Below, in pieces: positions 15,728 through 23,574 of a DNA stretch of 23,574 nt. Both the position numbers and the translations under genes were made by a program. Each line of letters begins with the position of its first letter. The first letter of the stretch is position 1. Origin of the DNA: Bacteroidales bacterium UBA3289. GTDB lineage: Bacteria; Bacteroidota; Bacteroidia; Bacteroidales; UBA932. The DNA is taken from the NCBI GenBank assembly GCA_002361625.1, contig DETL01000023.1:16018-39591 (forward strand). Direction: 5' to 3'. A model generated the notes under the pieces. That model had not been told where the DNA came from. It searched no databases and saw nothing but the letters and a program-made list of their open reading frames with translations.

Positions 15728-15754
15728 CTTGTCAAGTTCGTTTCGTTTCAGCCG

Positions 15755-15762
15755 CAAAGTTA
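15755..15762 (-). promoter_or_regulatory. Candidate promoter -7 box of the aspartokinase-lysA operon
   Basis: TAACTTTG on the - strand lies 27 bases before the aspartokinase ATG, predicting a leader of about 20 bases. It sits back to back with the + strand ketosynthase promoter in a 76-base divergent gap. No convincing -33 TTTG was found. Confidence 0.55.
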
Positions 15763-15775
15763 GGTAAAAAATGCG

Positions 15776-15783
15776 TAATTTTG
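15776..15783 (+). promoter_or_regulatory. Candidate promoter -7 box of the ketosynthase-oxidoreductase-ketoreductase unit
   Basis: TAATTTTG fits the TAnnTTTG consensus 20 bases before the ATG at 15804, in an AT-rich stretch unlike the surrounding genes. The -33 box is not evident. It lies within 14 bases of the opposing aspartokinase box, so the two promoters may compete. Confidence 0.55.
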
Positions 15784-15803
15784 TAAAGATTTAAATTGGA
15801 TAC

Positions 15804-17021
15804 ATGCAAAGAGTCGTCATAACGGGAATGGGCATCTGGTCCTGCCTGGGAACGGACTTGGAAACAGTCCGGGAGTCCCTGTACAGGGGGAAGTCCGGCA
15901 TCGTGCTGGATCCCCTGCGGAAAGAGATGGGGTTCCGGTCGGGATTGACCGCCCTGCTCCCCCAGCCGGATCTGAAAAAGGAACTGCCTCGTTCCCAACG
16001 CGTTTATATGCCCGAGCCGGCCCAGTATGCCTACTGCGCTACGCGGGACGCCCTGAAGCAGGCCGGCATCGACCAGGATTATCTGGACAGTCACGAAGTG
16101 GGACTGCTGTACGGGAACGACAGTACGGCGGACGCCGTGTACAAGTCCATCTCCAGGATCGTGGAGAAGAAGGACACGATGCTGTGCGGGTCCGGGGCCA
16201 TTTTCCAGTCCATGAACTCCACCGTGACGATGAACCTCGGGGTCATCTTCCATCTCAAAGGCATCAACCTCACCGTTTCGGGGGCCTGCGCCAGCGGATC
16301 CCACGCCATCGGCCTCGGTGCCCTGCTAATCCAGAACGGCCTCCAGGAAATGGTCGTCTGCGGCGGTGCGCAGGAGGTCAATCCGGCCGCAACCGGATCA
16401 TTCGACGGCATTTCCGCCTTCTCAACCCGGGAAGACGAACCCACGAAGGCCAGCCGGCCCTTCGACCGCGACCGCGACGGTCTTGTTCCCGGCGGAGGCG
16501 CGGCGACGGTGATTCTGGAAAGTTACGAATCGGCCCGGCAGCGGGGCGCTCCCATCCTGGCCGAAGTCCTCGGCTACGGCTTTTCCGCCAACGGCGACCA
16601 TATCTCCTCCCCCAATGTGGACGGTCCGGCCCGGTCCCTCGAAATGGCCATCCGGCGCGCCGGCATCGACCTCCGGGAGATCGGATATGTCAATGCCCAC
16701 GCCACTTCCACCCACGTCGGCGACGCGAACGAAGCCAAGGCCATCGCCCGCGTATTCGGCGAACGCACCGTGCCGGTGACATCGACCAAGAGCCAGACCG
16801 GACATGAGATGTGGATGGCCGGCGCCAGCGAGATCGTCTATTCCATCCTGATGATGCAGGGCGGTTTCATCGCCGGAAACATCAACTTCGAGCACCCGGA
16901 CGAGGATTCGGAAAAACTGTGGATTCCTGCGGAAACCCTTGAACATCCATTCGATACTTTCCTGTCCAATTCCTTCGGCTTCGGCGGCACCAATTCCACG
17001 CTCATCGTCCGGAATGCCTGA
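15804..17021 (+). CDS. Beta-ketoacyl-ACP synthase, FabB/KAS-I-like
   Basis: This is a 405-residue condensing enzyme with Cys162 (SGACASG), His299 (NAHATST) and His334 (GHEMWMAGASE), so the triad is complete. The C-terminal SNSFGFGGTN loop is conserved. The NAHATST and GHEMWMAGASE motifs set it apart from the two FabF-like ketosynthases of the - strand unit and resemble FabB-like enzymes of polyene and flexirubin clusters. It is the first gene of a three-gene + strand unit with a CrtI-like oxidoreductase and a ketoreductase, overlapping the former by 8 bases. It may run initial elongation or a separate arm of the pathway. It could conceivably belong to primary fatty-acid synthesis, but the neighbours argue against that. 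Confidence 0.9.
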   Translation: MQRVVITGMGIWSCLGTDLETVRESLYRGKSGIVLDPLRKEMGFRSGLTALLPQPDLKKELPRSQRVYMPEPAQYAYCATRDALKQAGIDQDYLDSHEVGLLYGNDSTADAVYKSISRIVEKKDTMLCGSGAIFQSMNSTVTMNLGVIFHLKGINLTVSGACASGSHAIGLGALLIQNGLQEMVVCGGAQEVNPAATGSFDGISAFSTREDEPTKASRPFDRDRDGLVPGGGAATVILESYESARQRGAPILAEVLGYGFSANGDHISSPNVDGPARSLEMAIRRAGIDLREIGYVNAHATSTHVGDANEAKAIARVFGERTVPVTSTKSQTGHEMWMAGASEIVYSILMMQGGFIAGNINFEHPDEDSEKLWIPAETLEHPFDTFLSNSFGFGGTNSTLIVRNA

Positions 17022-18114
17022 AGCCGTGGTCATAGGGGCGGGGCTTGGCGGCCTCCTCTCGGGCGTCATCCTGTCCCGGGCGGGCTATCATGTCACCGTC
17101 CTGGAGAAAGGGGTCAAGCCCGGCGGCTGCCTGCAGACTTTCACCCGTGAAGGCCTCCGGTTCAATACCGGCTTCCATTCCGTTGCCGGCCTGGAGAAAG
17201 GCGGGCCGCTGGAGCGGATTTTCCGGCCACTGGGACTCATGGACCTTCCCTGGGAACGGGTGGAGGAAACCGACGAGATTGTCCTGGACGGCGTTTCACA
17301 CCGCCTCCCGGAGCTGTCGTACCCGATAGGGAACGCGCTCCGACTCTCCTCCCCGGATGCGACGGAAGAAGAATATGTCCACGTGATGGACCCCTACCGG
17401 AAAGGCTCCTGGCGGCTTCCTGCGGGCGATTGGATCGTCGATCGCCTCGCGGGACAGATCCGCGGAGAGATCCGGACCCGATGCGCCGTAACGGCCATCG
17501 AGCCGGGCCGTGTCCGGTGCGAAGACGGCCGTTCCTACGAAGGGACGATCATCTCCGACATCCATCCCCGGCTGACTTTCGGGATGTTCCAGGGGCATGT
17601 CCGTCCTTCCTACCTGCACCGCCTGCAAGTCCTGGAAGACGGGCCCGGCATCTTCACGGTCTATTGCCAGTTGCAACCGGAAACCCTTCCCTATCGGCCC
17701 TGGGACACGACCTACGACGGAAACCTGATGATCCACTACGGGAATCCGGACGGAAAGGGATACGCCCGGAGTGCGGACCTGCTCACCTTCTGCAAGGGTC
17801 CCATTCCGGACCGTAACGCGCTGGCAGAAAGTCTAATCCAGCGTATCCCCGGTCTTGCTCCGGCCGTCATGAACTATTGGACCAGTACTCCCGATACCTG
17901 GGAACGCTACACCGGAACGCCCGGCGGAACCGCCTTCGGCATCCGGAAAAAGGACGCCTCCTGCTATGTCCATCCCCGGACGCCGGTACCGGGACTCTTC
18001 CTGACCGGCCAAAACTGTGGCCTGCACGGGGTGCTGGGCGTATCGGAGACCGCCCTCCTCACTTGCCGGGAGATCCTCGGCGAAACAACCTTGAACCAAA
18101 TCCTGCAGTCATGA
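17014..18114 (+). CDS. FAD-dependent oxidoreductase, phytoene-desaturase (CrtI)-like
   Basis: This 366-residue flavoprotein begins with the dinucleotide-binding motif VIGAGLGGLLSGVILSRAGY (about 5-24) and continues with VLEKGVKPGGCLQTF, the CrtI/NAD(P)-binding family signature. The closing segment PVPGLFLTGQNCGLHGVLG matches the C-terminal FAD-contacting motif of carotenoid desaturases and retinol saturases. It is much shorter than CrtI (about 490 residues), so the substrate-binding domain is reduced. ATG at 17014 lies in an 8-base overlap with the ketosynthase stop; an upstream in-frame ATG at 16939 lies within that gene and is rejected. Its stop overlaps the ketoreductase start as ATGA. It may desaturate, saturate or isomerise the polyene chain; no carotenoid genes are nearby. 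Confidence 0.85.
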   Translation: MPEAVVIGAGLGGLLSGVILSRAGYHVTVLEKGVKPGGCLQTFTREGLRFNTGFHSVAGLEKGGPLERIFRPLGLMDLPWERVEETDEIVLDGVSHRLPELSYPIGNALRLSSPDATEEEYVHVMDPYRKGSWRLPAGDWIVDRLAGQIRGEIRTRCAVTAIEPGRVRCEDGRSYEGTIISDIHPRLTFGMFQGHVRPSYLHRLQVLEDGPGIFTVYCQLQPETLPYRPWDTTYDGNLMIHYGNPDGKGYARSADLLTFCKGPIPDRNALAESLIQRIPGLAPAVMNYWTSTPDTWERYTGTPGGTAFGIRKKDASCYVHPRTPVPGLFLTGQNCGLHGVLGVSETALLTCREILGETTLNQILQS

Positions 18115-18830
18115 AAACCGCACTCGTCACCGGCGGCAGCCGCGGCATCGGCCGTGCCGTCGCCATCCGCCTCGCCGCGATGGGCTATCACGTCCTCATC
18201 AACTATGTTTCCAATGAAAACGCGGCCCGGGAAACGCTGGAAGCCATCGGAGGACAGGGCGAACTGCTCCGGTTCGATGTCGGGAATCCCGAGGCCGTCC
18301 ATGCCGCCATCGCAGAGTGGCAGGCGGCGCATCCGGAAGATTACATCGAAGTGCTGGTGAACAATGCCGGTATCCGCCGGGACAACCTGATGGTATTCAT
18401 GGAAAAGGAGGAATGGACCTCCGTCATCGACACCAACCTCGGGAGCTTCTACCACGTCACCCAGGAAGTCCTGCAGCCCATGATCCTGCACAAGTACGGC
18501 CGCATCGTCAATGTCGCCTCCCTCAGCGGCATCAAGGGATTGCCGGGCCAGGTGAACTATTCCGCAGCCAAGGGCGGACTCATCGCCGCGACCAAGGCTC
18601 TCGCCCAGGAAGTCGCCCGGAAGAAGGTGACTGTCAATGCCGTAGCACCCGGATTCATTACCACCGACATGACGGACGGACTGGATGAGGCCACCCTGAA
18701 AAAAGACATTCCGGCCGCCCGTTTCGGACGACCGGAAGAAGTGGCTGCCGCTGTTGCTTTCCTCGCCTCCCCGGATGCTTCCTACATCACGGGCGAGTGC
18801 ATCAGCGTGAACGGAGGTCTTTACACCTAA
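18111..18830 (+). CDS. fabG: 3-oxoacyl-ACP reductase (SDR, FabG/ApeQ-like)
   Basis: This is a 239-residue short-chain dehydrogenase that reduces 3-oxoacyl-ACP to 3-hydroxyacyl-ACP with NADPH. It shows the cofactor motif TGGSRGIG (7-14), the NNAG motif (84-87), catalytic Ser137, Tyr150 and Lys154 in the FabG spacing, and the C-terminal ITGECISVNGG. The frame extends upstream to 17877 but only the ATG at 18111 gives the SDR N-terminus (MKTALVTGG); it overlaps the oxidoreductase stop by four bases. It is the only ketoreductase seen in the locus, so it should serve all three ketosynthases. The symbol is that of the family; this copy is probably pathway-specific. Its last four bases overlap the convergent alpha-galactosidase. 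Confidence 0.92.
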   Translation: MKTALVTGGSRGIGRAVAIRLAAMGYHVLINYVSNENAARETLEAIGGQGELLRFDVGNPEAVHAAIAEWQAAHPEDYIEVLVNNAGIRRDNLMVFMEKEEWTSVIDTNLGSFYHVTQEVLQPMILHKYGRIVNVASLSGIKGLPGQVNYSAAKGGLIAATKALAQEVARKKVTVNAVAPGFITTDMTDGLDEATLKKDIPAARFGRPEEVAAAVAFLASPDASYITGECISVNGGLYT

Positions 18831-21076
18831 TCACTTTCCAGATAGAACACGCCGCTGTCGAAGGTCTTGAGAAGGGCGGGATTGAAGCCGCCGTTCATCA
18901 GGAAGTCGCCGGTATGGACCTTGCCGGATCCCCACCAGGAGGAATGGTCCACATTGAGTTCGGTCACCTTGTACCGACGGGCCGGATCCAGACCGTCCAG
19001 ACGGAAGGGATGGGCACCGACGGCACGGTTCTGATACTTGGTGCAGTAGGTAAACACAACCGCACGACGCTGATCCTGAGACACATACATCAAAGCGTAA
19101 TAATCCCCGTCATAGGGTGAGGCCAGGCGGTACACGTCCCCGGTGAACACCAGGTCGCGGTACTGCTTGTAGGAACGGATGCAGCGGTCCGCAAGGGCGC
19201 GCTCCCCTTCCGTCAGGTTCCGGGGCTGGAGTTCCATGCCCAGCCGGCCGGAGCAGGCGATGTCGAAGCGGAACTTCAGGGGCGTCACATTGCCGGTCTG
19301 GTGGTTCGGAACGGCGGATACGTGGGAAGCCATCACGCAGGCGGGATAGATGAGGTTCGTCGCATACTGGATGAACACGCGCGTGAAGGCATCCGTATTG
19401 TCGCTGGTCCAGATCTCGTTGAAATACTTCAGGGCCCCGTAATCCACCCGTCCGCCGCCGGAAGAGCAGCACTGGACGATGACATCGGGGTATTTTTCGC
19501 GCAGCCGGCGCATGACTTTATAGATTCCCTGCGCATACTCCACGAAGAAACGGTCCTGCTCCGCACCCAGGTACTCGCTGCCCGCATTGGCCACGATCCG
19601 GTTGCAGTCCCATTTGATGTAGTCGATCTTGTCCGACAGTTGCATCGTGTTGTCGAAGATGCCGAACACGAAGTCCTGCACGGCCGGATTGCTCAGGTCC
19701 AGCACCCACTGGTTCCGGCTCTGGTAGATTTCCCGGCCGGGACTCTGTACGACCCATTCCGGGTGCGCGTGGGCCAGATTGCTCTGGGGATTGACCATCT
19801 CCGGCTCGATCCAGATGCCGAACTTCAGTCCCTTGTCATGGGCATAAGAGGCCACATAATCAATTCCTTCCGGAAGCTTGGCCGTATTGACTTCCCAGTC
19901 GCCAAGGCCGGCATCGTCCCCATTGCGGGGATAGTCCTTTGCGAACCAGCCATCGTCCAGGACGAACATTTCGAGGCCCATGGAGGCGGCATCGTCGATC
20001 ATCCGGAGCAGGGTTTCCGTCGTGAAGGTGAAGTAGGCGCCTTCCCAGCTGTTCAGGAGCGTGGGATTGACCTGGCCGCCCTGATAGACCCCATAGTTCC
20101 GGGCCCACGCGTGCAGGTTCCGGGAAGCCTGACCGGCACCCCGCTGCGAGAAAGTGTAGATGAAATCGGGCGTGACGAAGGTCTGCCCGGAAGCCAGTTT
20201 GTAGGCCGATGCATACGGGCTGATGCCGGAGAGGACATTCAGCCGGCCGGATTCGTCCAGTTCAAAGGAGAGGCGGAAGTTGCCGCTCCACGCCAGGGCG
20301 CCGGCAACGACCTCGCCGGTCCTTTCTTCCAGCCGGTCGGCATTGAGACTCACCAGGAAGGAGGGGTTGTTGCACTGGGTGACCTGGGTACCCCGGCGGG
20401 ATTCGATGACCTTGGTATCATGCGTCAGGAGCTCGCCGTCCATCTGCATTTCATCGGCCCAGCCGCCATGGAAATGCGTGAGATAGTATTTTTCAGCCTC
20501 CAGGTACAGGGAACCCGACGCATAGTTCTGAAGCTCCACGGCCTGCTTGCCGCCATTCAGGATCTCCGTATGGGTGACGATGACGTCCTCTTTCTGATAA
20601 GCGTCATAGACGAGTTTGACTTCCAGAAGCGTAACGTAATCTTTCAGACGGATTTCCGTCGTGATGACATTTCCCTTGTCATGGACCTCATGCCCCGTAT
20701 AGTACAGTTCCGTATTGTGGTAACCATCGGCGTACCTGACATGGAGAGCCGGTTCCCCGACATACCGGCCACCGGCGGTAGGATAAGCCATGGGGCCGCT
20801 GCCGTTGTCGTCGGAACGGTAGGTGGAGAAATCCAGGAAAGCTTCCGGATCGCGGATGAGGGCGCCGTAATGGAGCGTCTGCAGGACACCGTTGTCCTGG
20901 ACGCGAAGGACAAGCTGGGTCTTGGAGGTGTTTACGGCAATCACCTGTTTCCGGACCGCCGGAATCTCCACGACCGTATGCTCATACGGTTTTTTCTTCT
21001 CTTTCCGGGCCGATGCGGAAGGGACCGCCATCAGAAAGACAAGGGCGGTCAGGACGAGGATTCGTGTGTGTTTCAT
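18827..21076 (-). CDS. Secreted GH36 alpha-galactosidase
   Basis: This 749-residue glycoside hydrolase family 36 enzyme removes alpha-galactosyl residues from raffinose-type sugars or galactomannan fragments. The N-terminal signal peptide (MKHTRILVLTALVFLMAVPSASA) sends it to the periplasm or cell surface; no lipobox Cys is seen. An N-terminal beta-sandwich (about 40-310) precedes the barrel with MFVLDDGWF, the nucleophile motif YIKWDCNR (Asp490), SSGGGRVD and the acid/base region WTSDNTD (probably Asp559). A C-terminal beta domain closes it. ATG at 21076 gives the signal peptide; the frame runs up to 21130 into the neighbouring gene. It starts seven bases after the S46 peptidase and is probably cotranscribed with it. 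No sugar transporter accompanies it. Confidence 0.94.
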   Translation of the reverse strand: MKHTRILVLTALVFLMAVPSASARKEKKKPYEHTVVEIPAVRKQVIAVNTSKTQLVLRVQDNGVLQTLHYGALIRDPEAFLDFSTYRSDDNGSGPMAYPTAGGRYVGEPALHVRYADGYHNTELYYTGHEVHDKGNVITTEIRLKDYVTLLEVKLVYDAYQKEDVIVTHTEILNGGKQAVELQNYASGSLYLEAEKYYLTHFHGGWADEMQMDGELLTHDTKVIESRRGTQVTQCNNPSFLVSLNADRLEERTGEVVAGALAWSGNFRLSFELDESGRLNVLSGISPYASAYKLASGQTFVTPDFIYTFSQRGAGQASRNLHAWARNYGVYQGGQVNPTLLNSWEGAYFTFTTETLLRMIDDAASMGLEMFVLDDGWFAKDYPRNGDDAGLGDWEVNTAKLPEGIDYVASYAHDKGLKFGIWIEPEMVNPQSNLAHAHPEWVVQSPGREIYQSRNQWVLDLSNPAVQDFVFGIFDNTMQLSDKIDYIKWDCNRIVANAGSEYLGAEQDRFFVEYAQGIYKVMRRLREKYPDVIVQCCSSGGGRVDYGALKYFNEIWTSDNTDAFTRVFIQYATNLIYPACVMASHVSAVPNHQTGNVTPLKFRFDIACSGRLGMELQPRNLTEGERALADRCIRSYKQYRDLVFTGDVYRLASPYDGDYYALMYVSQDQRRAVVFTYCTKYQNRAVGAHPFRLDGLDPARRYKVTELNVDHSSWWGSGKVHTGDFLMNGGFNPALLKTFDSGVFYLESD

Positions 21077-21083
21077 AGCAGGT

Positions 21084-23147
21084 TCAATCGACAAAGACCA
21101 TTTCATCAAAGAGATAGGAGGCGTGGCCAATCTGGTCCACGACGAAAAGCAAATACCTGATATCCAGCGAGATATTCCGGCATATTTCCGGATCGTAAGC
21201 GATATCGCTCATCGTTCCCTCCCAAACACGGTCGAAGTTGATGCCGATGAGGTTGCCGTCGGCATTGATGATGGGGCTGCCCGAATTGCCACCCGTCGTG
21301 TGGTTCGTCGCCAGGAAGCATACGGGCTGGTCGTCATGGCCACCCTCGGCATAGATGTCACGAAGGGTCTGCGGGATATTGTAGTCGAAGATCTCCGGAT
21401 TGTCTTTTTCGATGATGCCTTTCAGGGTAGAAACGGGATAATAGTAAGCCCCGTCATAAGGGGCATACCCTTTCACCTGCCCATAGGCGATCCGGAGTGT
21501 CAGGTTCGCATCGGGATAGAAATCGCGCTGCGGCTCGAAGTCCATCTGCCCCTGCATGTAGGTCCGGTTGGCGACCCGGAGGGCGGCCCCCGTTTCCTGG
21601 ATGACGGGATAGAGGTCCTTCCGATACCAGTTCAGGAAGGCCTCATACATCACGATGGCAGGATCGGCAGCGACTTCGTCCACGCCGGAAAGCGCTTTCA
21701 CCTTCTCGCGATCCGTGAATACAGAATGGGCATAAACATCATTCTTCCAATCCGTTATGGATCCATACCGGGCGAGTTGCTGCCGGAACCATTCCGGCTG
21801 GGTCTCCACCGGGACATTCTTCTCGAACGAGGTCATCATGGCGACGAACGTTTCCTCGTCAATGGGCTGGTAATAGTCCTTGAAGAAACTGTCGATCAGG
21901 TCTTCCGCCGGGTTCCCGGCGCGGAGGCGGGCCTGGATACCGGAGGCGAACTGCAGGAGTTCGATGGCACGGACCGTCTCGTTGTAATATTCATAGGCCA
22001 GGTAAGTAGGATTCCGGCGTGCGTAAAGTTCGTGCAGTTTGTCGGTAATGCCTTCGTAGCGCGTTCCTTTCGCCCATTCATCGAATCGACGCTCGAACGC
22101 CTGCTTGGAAGCGACGGTGCGCATCCGCTTGATTCCCTTCTCCTCGCCCTGCCACTTCTTCCAGGCGTTGGAGACGGATGCATTCTTGGAGGAATACTGG
22201 ATCCGGACAGCCTGGGAAGCGGACATATACTTCTTCTGGATGTCCAGCCGCTGGGTACGGAGGGCGATCTTCGCGGGATCGGACTGCTCGGCGACATAGC
22301 GGACCTGGTCGGACAGGACATACTCCTGCGTACTTCCGGGACAGCCATAGACGAAGGTGAAATCCCCTTCCTGCACGCCTGCACGTGAGATCTTGAAGAA
22401 TTTCTTAGGCTGATACGGGACATTGTCCGGGGAATAGTCGGCCGGATTGTTGTCCTTGTCGGCATAAATCCGGAAAATGGAGAAGTCTCCCGTATGACGC
22501 GGCCACATCCAGTTGTCGGTGTCGCCGCCGAACTTGCCGATGGAAGACGGCGGGGCACCCACCAGGCGGACATCGCGGAACACCCTGAATACGAAAAGAT
22601 AATACTGGTTGCCGTAGAAGAGGGCTTCCACATCGGCCCGGAGGCCCTTTGCAGCGTCCGTGGATTCCCGGATGAGCCGGTCGGAATTGACCTTGACGAC
22701 CGAATCGCGCTGCGCTTCCGTCATCCCGGGCTCATAGCCCTTGAGGACCAGGTCCGTCACTTCGTCCATATGGTCCAGGAAACTGACGGTCAGGCCCTTG
22801 TTCGGCAGCTCCTCCTGGCGGTTCATCGCCCAGAAACCATCTTTCAGGTAATCGTGGTCCACGCTGCTGTGGCGCTGGATATAGCTGTAACCACAGTGGT
22901 GGTTCGTCAGGAGAAGGCCCTCGTTCGAGACCAGTTCACCGGTGCATCCACCGCCGAACAAGACGACAGCATCCTTGAGTGAAGCCTGGTTCACGCTGTA
23001 CACATCCTCGGCCGTCAGGCGGAATCCCTTGGCCTGCATGTCCCCGATCCGCTGCCCGATCAGCGCCGGCAGCCACATTCCTTCATCCGCCCTGACAGGC
23101 AGGACGAGAAAGATCATACCCAAAACGAATAAGACGGTTTTTTTCAT
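21084..23147 (-). CDS. S46 dipeptidyl-peptidase, DPP11-type (Asp/Glu-specific)
   Basis: This 687-residue periplasmic serine dipeptidyl-peptidase of family S46 releases N-terminal dipeptides for amino-acid nutrition. A signal peptide (MKKTVLFVLGM..., cleavage near VRA) precedes the mature start DEGMW. The triad is His84 (TNHHCGY), Asp221 (PRHTGDFSIF) and Ser622 (GGNSGSP). The residue 18 positions after the catalytic Ser, which fixes P1 preference, is Arg640 in INFDRVWEG. DPP11 has Arg there and DPP7 has Gly, so acidic P1 residues should be preferred. ATG at 23147 gives the signal peptide; the frame extends to 23174 without function. It lies between the rRNA operon and the alpha-galactosidase. 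Confidence 0.94.
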   Translation of the reverse strand: MKKTVLFVLGMIFLVLPVRADEGMWLPALIGQRIGDMQAKGFRLTAEDVYSVNQASLKDAVVLFGGGCTGELVSNEGLLLTNHHCGYSYIQRHSSVDHDYLKDGFWAMNRQEELPNKGLTVSFLDHMDEVTDLVLKGYEPGMTEAQRDSVVKVNSDRLIRESTDAAKGLRADVEALFYGNQYYLFVFRVFRDVRLVGAPPSSIGKFGGDTDNWMWPRHTGDFSIFRIYADKDNNPADYSPDNVPYQPKKFFKISRAGVQEGDFTFVYGCPGSTQEYVLSDQVRYVAEQSDPAKIALRTQRLDIQKKYMSASQAVRIQYSSKNASVSNAWKKWQGEEKGIKRMRTVASKQAFERRFDEWAKGTRYEGITDKLHELYARRNPTYLAYEYYNETVRAIELLQFASGIQARLRAGNPAEDLIDSFFKDYYQPIDEETFVAMMTSFEKNVPVETQPEWFRQQLARYGSITDWKNDVYAHSVFTDREKVKALSGVDEVAADPAIVMYEAFLNWYRKDLYPVIQETGAALRVANRTYMQGQMDFEPQRDFYPDANLTLRIAYGQVKGYAPYDGAYYYPVSTLKGIIEKDNPEIFDYNIPQTLRDIYAEGGHDDQPVCFLATNHTTGGNSGSPIINADGNLIGINFDRVWEGTMSDIAYDPEICRNISLDIRYLLFVVDQIGHASYLFDEMVFVD

Positions 23148-23171
23148 CGATTTCAGTGATTGGTTATCATA

Positions 23172-23205
23172 CAAAGATAATCATTTTCGCACGTTCTGCG
23201 ACAAA
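23172..23205 (-). promoter_or_regulatory. Candidate promoter of the S46-GH36 unit
   Basis: On the - strand TATCTTTG (23179-23172) fits the -7 consensus, and TTTG at 23205-23202 could be the -33 box, though the 22-base spacing is slightly long. That TTTG belongs to the T-tract of the rRNA terminator, so terminator and promoter overlap. The predicted leader is about 20 bases. Confidence 0.55.
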
Positions 23206-23240
23206 AAAAGGCCCCGGAAGTCATCAGACATCCAGGGCCT
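23202..23240 (-). terminator. Intrinsic terminator of the rRNA operon
   Basis: Read on the - strand, AGGCCCTGG (23240-23232) pairs with CCGGGGCCT (23217-23209), a 9-bp stem with one G-U pair, and runs into seven T residues. It lies about ten bases after the 5S rRNA. Confidence 0.88.
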
Positions 23241-23248
23241 CGAAAAAC

Positions 23249-23357
<109 letters not shown>

Positions 23358-23439
23358 TATATTACTTGAGAGAAAATTTCAATTCGGAGACCTTCCGGTC
23401 TTTGGATTCGCAGTCAGATCGCATTTCACGGCTTATCTT

Positions 23440-23574
23440 TCTCTTAGGAAAGTCTTTCGGGCAATTAGTACAGGTCAGCTGAGGACGTCGCCGCCCTTAC
23501 ACTTCCTGCCTATCAACGTGGTAGTCTCCCACGACCCTCAAGGGAGAATTCATCTTGAAGACGGCTTCGCGCTT
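23440..23574 (-). rRNA. 23S ribosomal RNA, 3' end (partial)
   Basis: The - strand shows the conserved 3' end of large-subunit rRNA: GATGAATTCTCCCTTGAGGG, GGAGACTACCACGTTGATAGG, GGAAGTGTAAGGGCGGCGA and GACCTGTACTAATTGCCCG. The gene enters from the right edge and ends near 23440; the exact 3' base is uncertain by about ten. A spacer of about 80 bases (23358-23439) separates it from 5S and holds no tRNA. Confidence 0.9.

Noticed and set aside
14366..15763. A 465-codon + strand frame opposite the aspartokinase
   Set aside because: The - strand reading has all aspartokinase motifs and a promoter; the + frame is an antisense artefact.
6256..18830. A dialkylresorcinol (DarA/DarB) pathway
   Set aside because: No DarB-like KAS-III ketosynthase and no DarA-like cyclase are present in the window.
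19301..22388. Long + strand frames opposite the alpha-galactosidase and S46 genes
   Set aside because: They overlap each other and the catalytic motifs of the real genes, and their translations show no family features.
23358..23439. A tRNA in the 23S-5S spacer
   Set aside because: No cloverleaf or T-loop sequence (GTTCGAATC-like) is seen on either strand.

Overview
The window looks like a GC-rich chromosomal segment of a Bacteroidota, probably a gut or rumen Bacteroidales. The evidence is Bacteroidota-type promoter boxes (TAnnTTTG), a TonB-dependent receptor, an S46 dipeptidyl-peptidase, a flotillin, a lipoprotein M16 protease and a Bacteroidales-like 5S rRNA. I cannot name the genus. Nearly all of the window is coding, no gap exceeds 300 bases, and I saw no tRNA, insertion sequence, CRISPR array or phage gene.

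Left flank (1-6259, + strand): the 3' part of a flotillin gene, a 72-residue Cro/CI-type regulator, a strong intrinsic terminator, a TonB-dependent receptor and a large M16 lipoprotein peptidase. Right flank (18827-23574, - strand): the 3' end of a 23S rRNA gene, a 5S rRNA gene with its terminator, an S46 peptidase with the DPP11-type specificity arginine, and a secreted GH36 alpha-galactosidase seven bases behind it.

Centre (6256-18830): a type II polyketide/fatty-acid-like locus of the aryl-polyene/flexirubin kind, split into two transcription units pointing away from each other around an ordinary lysine pair (aspartokinase and lysA). The - strand unit has ten tightly packed genes, in transcription order: alpha/beta hydrolase, O-methyltransferase, ACP, LpxL-like acyltransferase, hotdog dehydratase-like protein, ketosynthase, Cys-less short ketosynthase-like protein, second ACP, ketosynthase, and a Cys-less chain-length-factor-like protein. 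The + strand unit has a ketosynthase, a CrtI-like FAD oxidoreductase and a FabG-type ketoreductase. Together these supply condensation, ketoreduction, possibly dehydration, O-methylation and acyl transfer, as expected for a membrane-bound polyene or modified acyl lipid.

The locus lacks, inside this window, the usual aryl-polyene starter enzymes (ammonia lyase, acyl-ACP ligase), glycosyltransferase, LolA-like carrier and MMPL exporter. The product is therefore open. Both ends of the central region meet the flanking genes tail to tail with a 4-base overlap of stop codons. The ten-gene unit has a near-perfect promoter with a 12-bp palindrome between its boxes, a candidate operator.
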